Shown: in pieces, positions 8,558 to 17,325 of the stretch
Layout: the number at the start of each line of letters is the position of its first letter
Numbering within the stretch: the first letter of the stretch is position 1
Assembly: GCA_016841645.1 (NCBI GenBank)
Contig: JAENYS010000002.1
Coordinates: 124,001-188,000 of the forward strand
DNA: 64,000 nt
Source of the DNA: Desulfoscipio geothermicus
GTDB lineage: Bacteria; Bacillota; Desulfotomaculia; Desulfotomaculales; Desulfallaceae
Direction: 5' to 3'
Notes under the pieces: model-generated
What the model was told of the DNA's origin: nothing
The model's database searches: none
What the model saw: only the letters and a program-made list of their open reading frames with translations
Made by a program: the position numbers and the translations under genes

Positions 8558-10177
8558 TTGTTTAAAAAAACCTTATTAAATGTATTACTGTCTTTATTTT
8601 TGTGTTTTAGTTTAGTTTTGTCTACCAATGCGGCACAACCAACTGGGAAAGATCTGGTCGTAGCCGGCATTAAAAACTTCGATATGGGTATTGACAAAGG
8701 ATTTTACGAAAAGTCTCAGGATGTAACCAGTATTAAGATTACTGAGTTTGAAGGGAGTGTTACAAAAGAGTTAAGCCATTTAAAAGGTGCTTCTATTGAC
8801 CTTTTATCACAACTAGATGCAACTAATAATGTTATTAAAGTAAGCTATACTACGAATATTGAAGGCAACAAACACAACGGCGATATCTACTTAAAAGATG
8901 ATAAGGTTATCTTAACCAAAGATATCTTTTTTTTATTGAAAGAATTCGGGCTTGATGCATTCAAGGATAACCCTAATTTTTTAAATCAAAGCCCCGAATA
9001 CCTGTATTTATCTAATGAACAGTTTAAGAGTATTTGGGAACAGATGCTCAGCTATCAAAATCGGCAACTGCCCGACGAATACAAAGATTTACTGCTTTTC
9101 CTGGTGGAAGCCATACCGGAGCAGTACTTTAGCCTATCCACCAGCAAGGTTACTTTAGAATTGGACCAAAACGGTTTTGAAGATGTTATATATAATCTAT
9201 TGGTTAAAATAAAAACTGAGAAAGAAAGAGCAGCCGAAATTGTAGTTAATTTAAACAAATACAATTACGAACAGATGGGAATTAATCCAGAGCAAATAAA
9301 ACAAGATATTATCACCGGCATTGACAGCATGCCGGTGATATCCCGGGAGCAAATAAAGCTGTTTAGCAGCTTCGTGGAAGTCAATGATTTTATTTATGAG
9401 GCCGCTCTTTTACCCGGCGGGCCGAAAAACTTTAATCTTGACCTGGGCTTTAAATCACCCGATGGCTCAGTGGGCGGACAGCTCGCTGTGGTTATAGACA
9501 ATGTCGGAATTAAAGATAACCTGGAAGGGACTTACAGTATTTCAGGTAACTTTAATGCTCTAAACGGTCCCCAGTTTAATTTTTCATTAAATTGTTTGTA
9601 TAATTACGGAGTAGAGACCGCTTATGCCGATACTACTGTCAAAGCGACAGCTAAAGATAATACTACCGGGGAATTATTATTAAACTTTGGTGCCACAGCT
9701 GATTCCACTACTAAAGTAGATCGAAACTTGGTTGTAAATGCCCCGGAATTAAATACCGCTAACAGTACCGATATAACATATTTAATTCCTGGCCCGGAGC
9801 AGGTACAGGAAATGACACCACCCATTGCTGAGGAAATCGGTTTAATAGTAGTGGTAAACGGACATATTATCGAGACTGATGTGAAACCTACAATTAAAGA
9901 CAACGAACAATCCATAGTGCCGGCCAGAGCTGTATTGGAAGCAATGGGTTGTGAGGTTCAGTGGTATGCTCCCAATGAGGTGCACATCACCGCCGGTGAC
10001 AAAACAATTTTAGTATTTATCAATGAAAGCAACTATAAGGCAAATGGGCTGGAAAAAACTTTAAGTGTACCGGCCTACCTTGAAACAGATCGCACTATGA
10101 TTCCGTCCAGCCTTATTAATGAGGAATTAGGGGCTGTAATTGAACTGGTTAACGGGGCAGTAGTTATTACAAAATAA
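8558..10177 (+). CDS. secreted protein with copper amine oxidase N-terminal-like domain
   Basis: A 539-residue exported protein. The N-terminus has a signal peptide (K-rich start, hydrophobic core LLSLFLCFSLVLS, cleavage near NAA). Residues about 30-410 form a large region of unknown fold. Residues about 430-539 match the repeat-like Cu_amine_oxidN1 domain (VVVNG..., VPARAVLEAMG, then MIPSSLINEELGA), a domain common in Peptococcaceae surface proteins and not itself a copper enzyme. TTG 8558 is chosen because GGAGGT sits six bases before it. It is monocistronic, with its own promoter and a terminator. It lies between a hexokinase remnant and an intact hexokinase on the other strand. Likely cell-surface or envelope-associated; function unknown. 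Confidence 0.8.
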   Translation: MFKKTLLNVLLSLFLCFSLVLSTNAAQPTGKDLVVAGIKNFDMGIDKGFYEKSQDVTSIKITEFEGSVTKELSHLKGASIDLLSQLDATNNVIKVSYTTNIEGNKHNGDIYLKDDKVILTKDIFFLLKEFGLDAFKDNPNFLNQSPEYLYLSNEQFKSIWEQMLSYQNRQLPDEYKDLLLFLVEAIPEQYFSLSTSKVTLELDQNGFEDVIYNLLVKIKTEKERAAEIVVNLNKYNYEQMGINPEQIKQDIITGIDSMPVISREQIKLFSSFVEVNDFIYEAALLPGGPKNFNLDLGFKSPDGSVGGQLAVVIDNVGIKDNLEGTYSISGNFNALNGPQFNFSLNCLYNYGVETAYADTTVKATAKDNTTGELLLNFGATADSTTKVDRNLVVNAPELNTANSTDITYLIPGPEQVQEMTPPIAEEIGLIVVVNGHIIETDVKPTIKDNEQSIVPARAVLEAMGCEVQWYAPNEVHITAGDKTILVFINESNYKANGLEKTLSVPAYLETDRTMIPSSLINEELGAVIELVNGAVVITK

Positions 10178-10190
10178 CCATAAGCAAAAT

Positions 10191-10237
10191 AACCAACCCG
10201 TCGTGATGCTATCTGAAAACGGCGGGTTTGGTCTTTT
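10191..10237. terminator. bidirectional terminator
   Basis: Inverted repeat ACCAACCCGTCG ... CGGCGGGTTTGGT with a 14-base loop, followed by TCTTTT on the plus strand and a T-rich stretch on the minus strand. It lies between the convergent stops of the secreted-protein gene and the hexokinase gene. Confidence 0.75.
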
Positions 10238-10250
10238 GCATATTGAAAAA

Positions 10251-11555
10251 TTAATCGACTCGGGCATCGTCAACTATTGCTGCTGCTATAGCTGCTCCAA
10301 CTCCTGAGCCATTTTTAGTGAGTTTTGTTGTAATTAAGTTGGATTTATCTTTTAATATATTTTTAATGGTGATGCTTAGCATATTTGCATACCCGGGCAT
10401 TAATTCATAAAGAGAGCCATCTATTGCTATAGTGTGACGTTTTTCAAGATTAGGGTCAATATGTTTTAACATTCCGATGTAAGTTGCTGCGATAAGCTGT
10501 ATGGAACGTATAATTACAATGGATGCAACGGTGCGCAGGGTTCTTCGCTCTTCTAATAGGGAATGGTGTATTTGACAAGTTGTTTTTAGCCATTGCGCTA
10601 TATCAGTTAATTCCGGGCTTTTGTCCGCAAGTTGTCGGGCCATAATTTCACACTTTATTTCATTTGGCGTAAAAAATATTTCCGGCCTGCCGTACGTAAA
10701 CAGTAGTTTTTTATTTATGAAGTCCTGAATGATTATTCTGGTTAATTCACCTATATATTGGCCTCCGACCATTTTTTCCAGGCGCTGTTCTCCGGGTATT
10801 TGGCTTTGCCTGTCAAGCTGCAGGTCATAACCAGTGGCCGGAAGCTCACTAAAATTACCCGACTCGATATTGATAATCATAGGTTTGCCTGTCATGGGGT
10901 AACCGGGCTCAAGATAACAAGTGTTGTGACCGGTGCCGCATATTGACCCTATATCAGCATACCGGTCACTATATGACGCGGTTAGTAATGTGCCCACTGT
11001 GTCGTTGATAATGGCTCTGGGAATAACCTGTATAATATTTTTACGGACCAGTGCCTTTTGCAGCAGCTCTGCAACGTCATGACCTTCTACACCCGAGGTT
11101 TGAATTTCTTTGGTCCATTTGATCAATACAGCCTGGTTAACTCCTGTTTGCCGGCTGGGGAAAGAAAAGGTAAAGCCGAGAGGGTAAGTTTGGCCGGGTT
11201 CCAGTATGGCATTCATTTGTCCGGCAATAAACTGGAACAAATCGCTGCCGGCAGTCTCCCGGGTAGTCAAGTCGTAGCCTTTGGACCGGTCTTGCAACGG
11301 AAACGACAGCCGCCGGAGAGTTCGGTATGCCCCGTTACCTTGGATTTCCACCGTTATTACGCGCACATTGGTGCCGCCGAAATCTACGGCCAGGTAGGTA
11401 CCTTTTTCTTGTCCGGTAGGCTTGGTTAAAAAGGAAGGCAGCATTTTTAATGAACTGCTTTTTCCTGCAAGACCATCCGTCATGGCTTTTTGAAAACGGC
11501 TGGCGATCTCCAGAATTTGAGGTTCGGAAAGTATAAAACCGGCCAATTCATGCAT
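10251..11555 (-). CDS. eukaryote-type hexokinase
   Basis: ATP-dependent hexose kinase of the hexokinase_1/hexokinase_2 family rather than the usual bacterial ROK or Glk family. The 434-residue protein has the phosphate-1 motif DFGGTNVR (58-65), a sugar-binding segment with TFSFPSRQT (about 128-136), the catalytic Asp in IINDTVGTLL (D184), a GTGHNTCYLE phosphate-2 loop and a C-terminal adenosine-type GSGVGAAIAA. The order and length fit a single 50-kDa catalytic unit. ATG 11555 follows GGAGG on the minus strand. A broken copy of its C-terminus lies at 7996-8490. It likely feeds glucose or related hexoses into glycolysis. Confidence 0.85.
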   Translation of the reverse strand: MHELAGFILSEPQILEIASRFQKAMTDGLAGKSSSLKMLPSFLTKPTGQEKGTYLAVDFGGTNVRVITVEIQGNGAYRTLRRLSFPLQDRSKGYDLTTRETAGSDLFQFIAGQMNAILEPGQTYPLGFTFSFPSRQTGVNQAVLIKWTKEIQTSGVEGHDVAELLQKALVRKNIIQVIPRAIINDTVGTLLTASYSDRYADIGSICGTGHNTCYLEPGYPMTGKPMIINIESGNFSELPATGYDLQLDRQSQIPGEQRLEKMVGGQYIGELTRIIIQDFINKKLLFTYGRPEIFFTPNEIKCEIMARQLADKSPELTDIAQWLKTTCQIHHSLLEERRTLRTVASIVIIRSIQLIAATYIGMLKHIDPNLEKRHTIAIDGSLYELMPGYANMLSITIKNILKDKSNLITTKLTKNGSGVGAAIAAAIVDDARVD

Positions 11556-11610
11556 TTTTTTCGCCTCCGTTTTTGTAATTATGTTGATCTTTATCCTGGT
11601 TGACTATACA

Positions 11611-11796
11611 TCAGGGCACTGGCAGTGCCTTTACCTCATCCAAAAACCCTGCGACTTTCTCCAGATACAAATCCCCGGCGACTTTGTAAGCTTTAACATG
11701 CTTGGCTTCCGGTACCCGCCATAAACGGGCCTGGGGGTAGGCCTTTCGGATTGCCTCGCTGTTGGAAATGGGAATATCTATGCAGATATGCTGCCG
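11611..11796 (-). pseudogene. alpha/beta-hydrolase C-terminal remnant
   Basis: On the minus strand a frame without a start encodes a typical C-terminal end of an alpha/beta hydrolase: DIPISNSEAIRKAYPQARLW, then VPEAKHVKAYKVAGDLYLEK with the His of the catalytic triad in the AKHVKAY context, ending at the TGA complement at 11611-11613. The frame has no upstream hydrolase body; sequence beyond 11796 is AT-rich and non-coding. It is a relic of a deleted gene. Confidence 0.65.
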
Positions 11797-11930
11797 TTAT
11801 TGTTATTTTATCATAAGATTACTCAGGCAATCAATTAAGTAACTGACTGGCACTTATTTTGCAATAGTAACTTAGTGGGCTGCATTGGACTTAACTTGGT
11901 CTTAATTATTGTCAAATCCAAGTTCGTATC

Positions 11931-11957
11931 TTGACAAGCCGGGCTATTAAGTATAAA
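11931..11957 (+). promoter_or_regulatory. candidate promoter of cobU operon
   Basis: TTGACA (11931-11936) and TATAAA (11952-11957) with a short 15-base spacer, about 70 bases before cobU. Just upstream a 7-bp inverted repeat AACTTGG/CCAAGTT (11893-11924, 18-base spacer) might be an operator. No cobalamin riboswitch is visible ahead of this operon. Confidence 0.4.
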
Positions 11958-12024
11958 ACGTTTACCATAAGCTGAACAAACAGTCTAGTCGTTTATAGTT
12001 TAATTTAGTGAGGGTGAAACGCAC

Positions 12025-12609
12025 TTGACAAATGGACAAATAACCTTTGTTATCGGCGGTGCTCGCAGCGGCAAAAGCAGATATGCCGAGAAGCTGGCCG
12101 CGGCGGCGGGCGAGGTTGTGGTTTACGTGGCCACCGCCGGTGTGTACGATGATGAAATGGCCGAGCGGGTTAAGCAGCATCGCATGCGCCGGCCGGTCGG
12201 ATGGTGTACGGTGGAGGAAACCCATAATCTGACCGGTGTGTTGCTTTCGCTCCCACAGGGAGCGGTTGTGTTGATTGATTGTTTAACGCTCTGGATGTCT
12301 AATTTACTGCTTGACAATAACGTTCCCCGGCCGGCAGCGGATATGGTGGAAAAGGAAAAGTATATTATTGACCAGGCCAGGGAAATGGTCCAGGTGGCGC
12401 GCGATAGAGAATTGCATTTGCTTATGGTCGGCAATGAGGTGGGCTGCGGCCTGGTGCCCGAGTATGAATTAGGCAGGGTATATCGTGATATTGCCGGACG
12501 GGTCAACCAACTGCTGGCCGAACTCTCAGACCGGGTTTTTTATGTGGTGGCGGGCTTGCCACTGGAATTAAAATCACTGGCGGCAGGCAATGCCTCAAAG
12601 GAGATATGA
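12025..12609 (+). CDS. cobU: adenosylcobinamide kinase / cobinamide-phosphate guanylyltransferase
   Basis: Phosphorylates adenosylcobinamide and then transfers GMP to it in nucleotide-loop assembly. The 194-residue protein carries P-loop GGARSGKS (11-18), the HRxxRP motif with the likely GMP-accepting His52, and the LIDCLTLWMSNLL strand. TTG 12025 is the only start in frame with a usable SD (GAGGGTG). First gene of a seven-gene operon for the late steps; its stop is followed closely by the cobQ start. Length is normal for the family. Confidence 0.95.
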   Translation: MTNGQITFVIGGARSGKSRYAEKLAAAAGEVVVYVATAGVYDDEMAERVKQHRMRRPVGWCTVEETHNLTGVLLSLPQGAVVLIDCLTLWMSNLLLDNNVPRPAADMVEKEKYIIDQAREMVQVARDRELHLLMVGNEVGCGLVPEYELGRVYRDIAGRVNQLLAELSDRVFYVVAGLPLELKSLAAGNASKEI

Positions 12610-12611
12610 TC

Positions 12612-14144
12612 ATGCCGGCTAGAACAATTATGGTGCAAGGTACGGCTTCCCATGTTGGAAAAAGTGCTTTAACCGCGGCTTTGTGTCGTATTTTTTACCA
12701 GGACGGTTACAGGGTGGCTCCTTTTAAATCACAAAATATGGCTTTAAATTCTTTTGTTACTGCCGATGGTGGAGAAATGGGCCGTGCCCAGGTGGTTCAG
12801 GCTGAAGCGGCCGGGATACCGCCCAGTGTGGATATGAATCCCGTGCTGCTAAAGCCTACGGGCAACGCATCCTCTCAGGTGGTAGTGCTGGGCCGGCCGC
12901 TGGATAATTATACTGCCTGGAATTATCACCAAGAACTGGCGGGCAAATTGTGGGATGTAGTCACTGCGGCGCTGGAAAGGTTGCGCGGTAAGTTTGATAT
13001 AGTGGTTATTGAAGGGGCCGGCAGTCCGGCAGAGGTGAACCTGCAGGACACCGACATTGTAAATATGAAGGTGGCCCGTCAGGCTGAGGCACCCGTGCTG
13101 TTGGTGGCCGATATAGACCGGGGCGGCGCTCTTGCAGCTGTGGTGGGCACCCTGGAATTACTTCCCCCCGGAGACAGGAAAAGGGTTAAAGGCATTATTA
13201 TTAATAAATTTCGCGGTGATGTGAGCTTGTTTTTGCCTGCTATTGATTTTTTGGAAGAAAAAACGGGTGTGCCGGTATGTGGTGTAGTACCATATTTTGA
13301 TGATTTGTACATCCAGGATGAGGATTCGGTGGCTATGGAGAGAAAGAATTACCGGGCAGGTAGCGGTGCCGGCAAGGTGGAAATTGCTGTGTTGCGCCTG
13401 CCCCGCATTTCCAATTTTACTGATTTTGACCCCTTGGAAAGCGAACCCGACGTGCATTTGTGGTATGTGGGCACGGATGACGTCTTGGGGCGGCCAGATC
13501 TGGTAATTATCCCGGGCAGTAAAAATACCATTGATGACCTGCTGTATCTCAAGGAAACCGGACTGGCGGGCGCCATAGTGCGTTTGGCTCGCCAGGAGGT
13601 GCCGGTGATCGGTATTTGCGGCGGCTTTCAAATGCTGGGCCGGGAGCTTCATGACCCCGAAAAAACCGAATCGGACATTGAACGCATGTTAGGGCTGGGG
13701 TTATTGGATATGCAAACCAAATTTTACCGGGAAAAGGTGACCAGTCAGGTGCAGGCTACGGTGTCCGGAGAAAGTAACTTTCTAGGCAGTTACAGTTGGC
13801 CCTTGATAGGTTACGAGATCCATATGGGTCTCACCGAATTGGGCATCGGTTCCAGGCCTGCTTTTATGATTAATATCCGTTCGGGTTGCCGGGTTGACGT
13901 GCCGGACGGGGCACAAAACGCTGCCGGCACTGTTTGGGGCACCTATATACACGGTATTTTTGATAACGATGCTTTTCGGCGCCACCTAATTAATTGGCTA
14001 AAAAAGAAAAAGGGCTTGACCACCGAGGGACAAGCTTCGGTAATTAATACAGAGCAAAAAAAACAAGCGGGTTACGATCGTCTGGCTGAACTGGTGCGAC
14101 ATAGCCTGGATATGCAGCTAATCTATCACTTAATGGAATTGTAA
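12612..14144 (+). CDS. cobQ: cobyric acid synthase (glutamine amidotransferase)
   Basis: Amidates four side-chain carboxylates of adenosyl-cobyrinate a,c-diamide with glutamine and ATP. The 510-residue protein has an N-terminal dethiobiotin-synthetase-like ATPase domain (VQGTASHVGKSAL near residues 6-18, MNPVLLKP later) and a C-terminal class I-like amidotransferase domain with nucleophile Cys336 in GICGGFQMLG and His447 in TYIHGIF. ATG 12612 is preferred to ATG 12606 because AAAGGAG lies eight bases before it and only two before the other. Also known as cbiP in anaerobic organisms. Confidence 0.95.
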   Translation: MPARTIMVQGTASHVGKSALTAALCRIFYQDGYRVAPFKSQNMALNSFVTADGGEMGRAQVVQAEAAGIPPSVDMNPVLLKPTGNASSQVVVLGRPLDNYTAWNYHQELAGKLWDVVTAALERLRGKFDIVVIEGAGSPAEVNLQDTDIVNMKVARQAEAPVLLVADIDRGGALAAVVGTLELLPPGDRKRVKGIIINKFRGDVSLFLPAIDFLEEKTGVPVCGVVPYFDDLYIQDEDSVAMERKNYRAGSGAGKVEIAVLRLPRISNFTDFDPLESEPDVHLWYVGTDDVLGRPDLVIIPGSKNTIDDLLYLKETGLAGAIVRLARQEVPVIGICGGFQMLGRELHDPEKTESDIERMLGLGLLDMQTKFYREKVTSQVQATVSGESNFLGSYSWPLIGYEIHMGLTELGIGSRPAFMINIRSGCRVDVPDGAQNAAGTVWGTYIHGIFDNDAFRRHLINWLKKKKGLTTEGQASVINTEQKKQAGYDRLAELVRHSLDMQLIYHLMEL

Positions 14145-14145
14145 T

Positions 14146-15117
14146 ATGATGCATGCATTTTTTTTACATACCTTATTTGGCTTTATTATAGATTTATTGA
14201 TGGGCGATCCGCCCCGCTTGCCTCACCCTGTAGTGCTGATCGGCCGGGGCATAACCCGCCTGGAAAAGGCGGCCCGGAGCATTGCCGCGTCGCCGGGTGG
14301 GCTGAAAACGGCGGGTGTGGGAATAGCTATAGTGGTTGTCGCGGTGAGCTACAGCGTTACCGCGCTAATTATGTGGGTGGCCTGGCAGGCCAATTATTAC
14401 CTATACTTGCTATTGGGAGCCTGGATTGTTTCCACCACCGTGGCAGCCCGGGGTCTGGCTGAGGCGGCCGGAGCCATAAGGCAGCTGCTGTTGGCGGGTG
14501 ATCTATCGGCAGCTCGCCGGCGGGTTGGCTGGATAGTGGGCCGGGACACGGAAACAATGGACAGTGAACAGATGGTACGGGCTACTGTGGAAACCGTGGC
14601 GGAAAACATCAATGATGCCGTAGTTGCGCCGCTTTTTTATGCTTGCCTTGGTGGACCGGCCCTGGCTATGGTTTACCGGGCGGTAAATACACTAGACTCT
14701 ATGCTGGGATATAAAAATGAGCAATACCTGCATTTAGGGTGGGCATCGGCCCGGCTGGATGATGTGGCGGGCTATATACCGGCCCGTATTACGGGTCTGG
14801 CACTGCTGCTGGCTGCCTGGGTGTCGGGCCGTGATTGGCGGCGAGGTTTAAGTACCTGGCGCAGGGATGCGGCCCGGCATCCCAGTCCCAACAGCGGTAT
14901 TCCTGAATCGGTCATGGCCGGGGCAATCCATGTCAGGCTGGGGGGACGCAATATTTATGGTGGAGTGGCCTCTTTTCGCCAGTATATGGGTGAACCGCTG
15001 GAAGAACTCAGGCCCGATCATATTGCCCGGGCGGTTGATATGCTTTATTTAGCTTCAGTCTTGGCTACGCTGTGTTTATCCGTCCTGGTCTGGGCGGTAC
15101 AAAAATTAATTAATTAA
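14146..15117 (+). CDS. cbiB: adenosylcobinamide-phosphate synthase
   Basis: Integral membrane enzyme that joins aminopropanol (or its phosphate) to adenosylcobyrate. The 323-residue sequence begins with a hydrophobic helix and the conserved DLLMGDPPRLPHPVVLIGR, and holds several further membrane spans plus the loop ATVETVAENINDAVVAPLF typical of CbiB/CobD(Pd). Two adjacent ATG codons open the gene one base after the cobQ stop. Works with the threonine-phosphate decarboxylase encoded three genes later, which supplies the aminopropanol phosphate. Confidence 0.95.
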   Translation: MMHAFFLHTLFGFIIDLLMGDPPRLPHPVVLIGRGITRLEKAARSIAASPGGLKTAGVGIAIVVVAVSYSVTALIMWVAWQANYYLYLLLGAWIVSTTVAARGLAEAAGAIRQLLLAGDLSAARRRVGWIVGRDTETMDSEQMVRATVETVAENINDAVVAPLFYACLGGPALAMVYRAVNTLDSMLGYKNEQYLHLGWASARLDDVAGYIPARITGLALLLAAWVSGRDWRRGLSTWRRDAARHPSPNSGIPESVMAGAIHVRLGGRNIYGGVASFRQYMGEPLEELRPDHIARAVDMLYLASVLATLCLSVLVWAVQKLIN

Positions 15118-15146
15118 CTGTGTGCCCGAAGGGTAAGGTGATAGTA

Positions 15147-16532
15147 ATGCCCAATTTCCCCCGCCTTATGATTGCCGGTACACATAGCGGTGCCGGTAAG
15201 ACCACCATTGCCGTGGCGGTAATGGCTATGTTTAGCGCAGCAGGTATGCGGGTCCAGCCGTATAAAGTGGGGCCTGACTATATTGATCCCGGCTTTCATC
15301 AGGTAGCTACCGGGCGGGTTTCCAGAAACCTGGATACCTTTTTTCTGGGGGAAGCCGGTATTCAAGAGGTGTTTACTCGCTCGGCAGTGGGTGCGGATAT
15401 CAGTGTCATTGAAGGAGTCATGGGTTTGTATGACGGGATTGGCTCCACGGCAGAGGGTAGTTCGGCCCGGGTGGCTCAAATACTGCAGTGCCCGGTGGTG
15501 TTGGTTATGGACGCCCGGTCGATGGCCGGTAGTGCCGCTGCGGTGGTGTGGGGTTATGCGGATTTACCTGGCGGTACCCCTTTGGCCGGCGTTATTTTAA
15601 ACCGGGTGGGCAGTACCCGGCACCTGGCCATTTTAACCGAGTCTATCGAGGCTAAAACGGGTGTGCCGGTGCTGGGGGGCATACTACAGGATAACGATTT
15701 ACATTTGCCCCAGCGTCATTTGGGGTTGGTGCCCAGTGTGGAGAACTTTCATTTACATAAGGTAATGATGGCATTAGGGCAGCGAGTGGCCGGGGAGGTA
15801 TCCGGGGAAAAGCTGGTTAACCTGGCCCGCAGTGCCCCCGCGCTGACAGACCGGCGGCATATTTTTGTGGTGGAACCAGGCGAGCCCGTACGATTGGGCA
15901 TTGTCAGAGATAGCGCCTTTAATTTTTATTATCAGGATGGGCTGGATTTAATGGCCGCTATGGGCGCTGAGCTGGTATACTGTAACGCCCTGGAGGATCT
16001 AACTCTGCCTGAGGCACTGGACGGGCTGTATATAGGGGGCGGCTTTCCTGAAATGTTTATGGAGCAGTTATCTGCCAATACCACTTTTATGAACGATTTA
16101 AGGCGTCGGGTGGCCGGTGGTATGCCTGTGTATGCCGAATGTGGCGGTTTAATGTATCTCTGTAATACAATAACAGATTTTTCCGGGCACGAGTTTAACG
16201 GCGCCGGTATACTGCCGGTGCACTGCCGGATGGAGAAAAAACGGGTGGCTCTGGGTTATGTTAAAGCCGAGGCATTGCGGGACAACGTAATGGTTAAAAA
16301 AGGCACCGAATTACCTGGCCATGAGTTTCATTACTCAAGCGTCACTGAACAGAATTTAGCTCCCGCATTTACGCTGCGCAAACCCGGGGATCTTGCGGGA
16401 CGACCGGACGGTTATGCCGGCGGCAATGTATTGGCTACTTATCTGCATGTCCATTTTGCCGGTATGCCGGGCGCTGCCCGGGGATTTTTATACTCCTGCG
16501 CCCGGTTTAGGCGAGTAAGAGAGACGGTGTGA
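15147..16532 (+). CDS. cbiA: cobyrinic acid a,c-diamide synthase
   Basis: Adds amide groups to carboxylates a and c of cobyrinic acid (or its cobalt form) using glutamine and ATP. Built like CobQ: an ATPase domain with P-loop GTHSGAGKTT (11-20) and DARSMAGSAAA, and an amidotransferase domain with Cys332 in YAECGGLMYL and a C-terminal LHVHFAG His. ATG 15147 has AGGTG six bases before it and leaves 461 residues; the GTG at 15120 is unlikely. The gene overlaps cobS by four bases. Confidence 0.95.
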   Translation: MPNFPRLMIAGTHSGAGKTTIAVAVMAMFSAAGMRVQPYKVGPDYIDPGFHQVATGRVSRNLDTFFLGEAGIQEVFTRSAVGADISVIEGVMGLYDGIGSTAEGSSARVAQILQCPVVLVMDARSMAGSAAAVVWGYADLPGGTPLAGVILNRVGSTRHLAILTESIEAKTGVPVLGGILQDNDLHLPQRHLGLVPSVENFHLHKVMMALGQRVAGEVSGEKLVNLARSAPALTDRRHIFVVEPGEPVRLGIVRDSAFNFYYQDGLDLMAAMGAELVYCNALEDLTLPEALDGLYIGGGFPEMFMEQLSANTTFMNDLRRRVAGGMPVYAECGGLMYLCNTITDFSGHEFNGAGILPVHCRMEKKRVALGYVKAEALRDNVMVKKGTELPGHEFHYSSVTEQNLAPAFTLRKPGDLAGRPDGYAGGNVLATYLHVHFAGMPGAARGFLYSCARFRRVRETV

Positions 16533-17302
16533 ATTTGAAAACTTTTTGTTTTGCCCTACAGCATTTGACCAGGATCAACCTCTATAAAGGCGAGTTTGAT
16601 GAGATGGCCTTTGGCCGGGCATCGGTATTTTTCCCCATCGTGGGGCTGCTGCTTGGTGCCTTGCTGCTACTGGCCCAACAGTTATTGACGTATATTTTCC
16701 CGGTGCCGCTGGTGGCAGCGCTGCTGGTGGTGCTGATGGTAGTGATGACCGGGGGTATGCACCTGGACGGTTTTATGGATACCGTGGACGGTGTTTTTAG
16801 CGGGCGGTCGCGGGAAAGAAAACTGGAAATTATGCGTGACAGCAGGGTGGGTGCCTTTGGGGTTTTAGGGTTGGTTTGCCTGATACTATTAAAGTATAAT
16901 GCTTTTTTTACTTTAACGGCACCCCTGATATACCAGACCATATTGCTGGCTGCGTTAATCAGCCGGTGGTCCATGGTATACGCCATTGCTTGTTTCCCCT
17001 ATGCGCGCCGGGAAGGACTGGGTACGCTTTACAACAGTTACACGGGAAAGCGGGAATTAATCTGGGCCACCGGCAGTACAATAATACTAGCTGCTCTGGT
17101 GGCCTGGGCTGCGGGCTTGATATTATTATTGGCTGCGTGGGGTTGGGTGCACTTCGTGGGCAGCAAGCTGACGGGCGAACTGGGTGGCCTGACCGGTGAT
17201 ATATACGGTGCCGCGGCGGAAACCACCGAGCTGTTAATTTACATGGCGGTGTTCCCCTTGTATGGCTGCTGGTCCCGGCTGTTTAGTGCCCCGTGGTTAT
17301 AA
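16529..17302 (+). CDS. cobS: adenosylcobinamide-GDP ribazoletransferase (cobalamin synthase)
   Basis: Membrane enzyme that condenses adenosylcobinamide-GDP with alpha-ribazole(-phosphate) to give cobalamin (phosphate). The 257-residue protein has about six hydrophobic spans and the Asp-rich loop MHLDGFMDTVDGVFSG followed by RKLEIMRDSRVGAFG, both characteristic of CobS. GTG 16529 overlaps the cbiA stop. Likely acts at the membrane next to CbiB. Confidence 0.95.
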   Translation: MNLKTFCFALQHLTRINLYKGEFDEMAFGRASVFFPIVGLLLGALLLLAQQLLTYIFPVPLVAALLVVLMVVMTGGMHLDGFMDTVDGVFSGRSRERKLEIMRDSRVGAFGVLGLVCLILLKYNAFFTLTAPLIYQTILLAALISRWSMVYAIACFPYARREGLGTLYNSYTGKRELIWATGSTIILAALVAWAAGLILLLAAWGWVHFVGSKLTGELGGLTGDIYGAAAETTELLIYMAVFPLYGCWSRLFSAPWL

Positions 17303-17325
17303 AAAAACATTAAGGAGCAATGTGA

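Noticed and set aside
11058-11429. Open frame of 123 codons on the plus strand opposite the hexokinase gene
   Set aside because: It is antisense to a clearly conserved protein, has no SD and resembles no family.
13158-13652. Minus-strand frame of 164 codons within cobQ
   Set aside because: Shadow of a GC-rich conserved gene; composition and lack of a ribosome site argue against coding.
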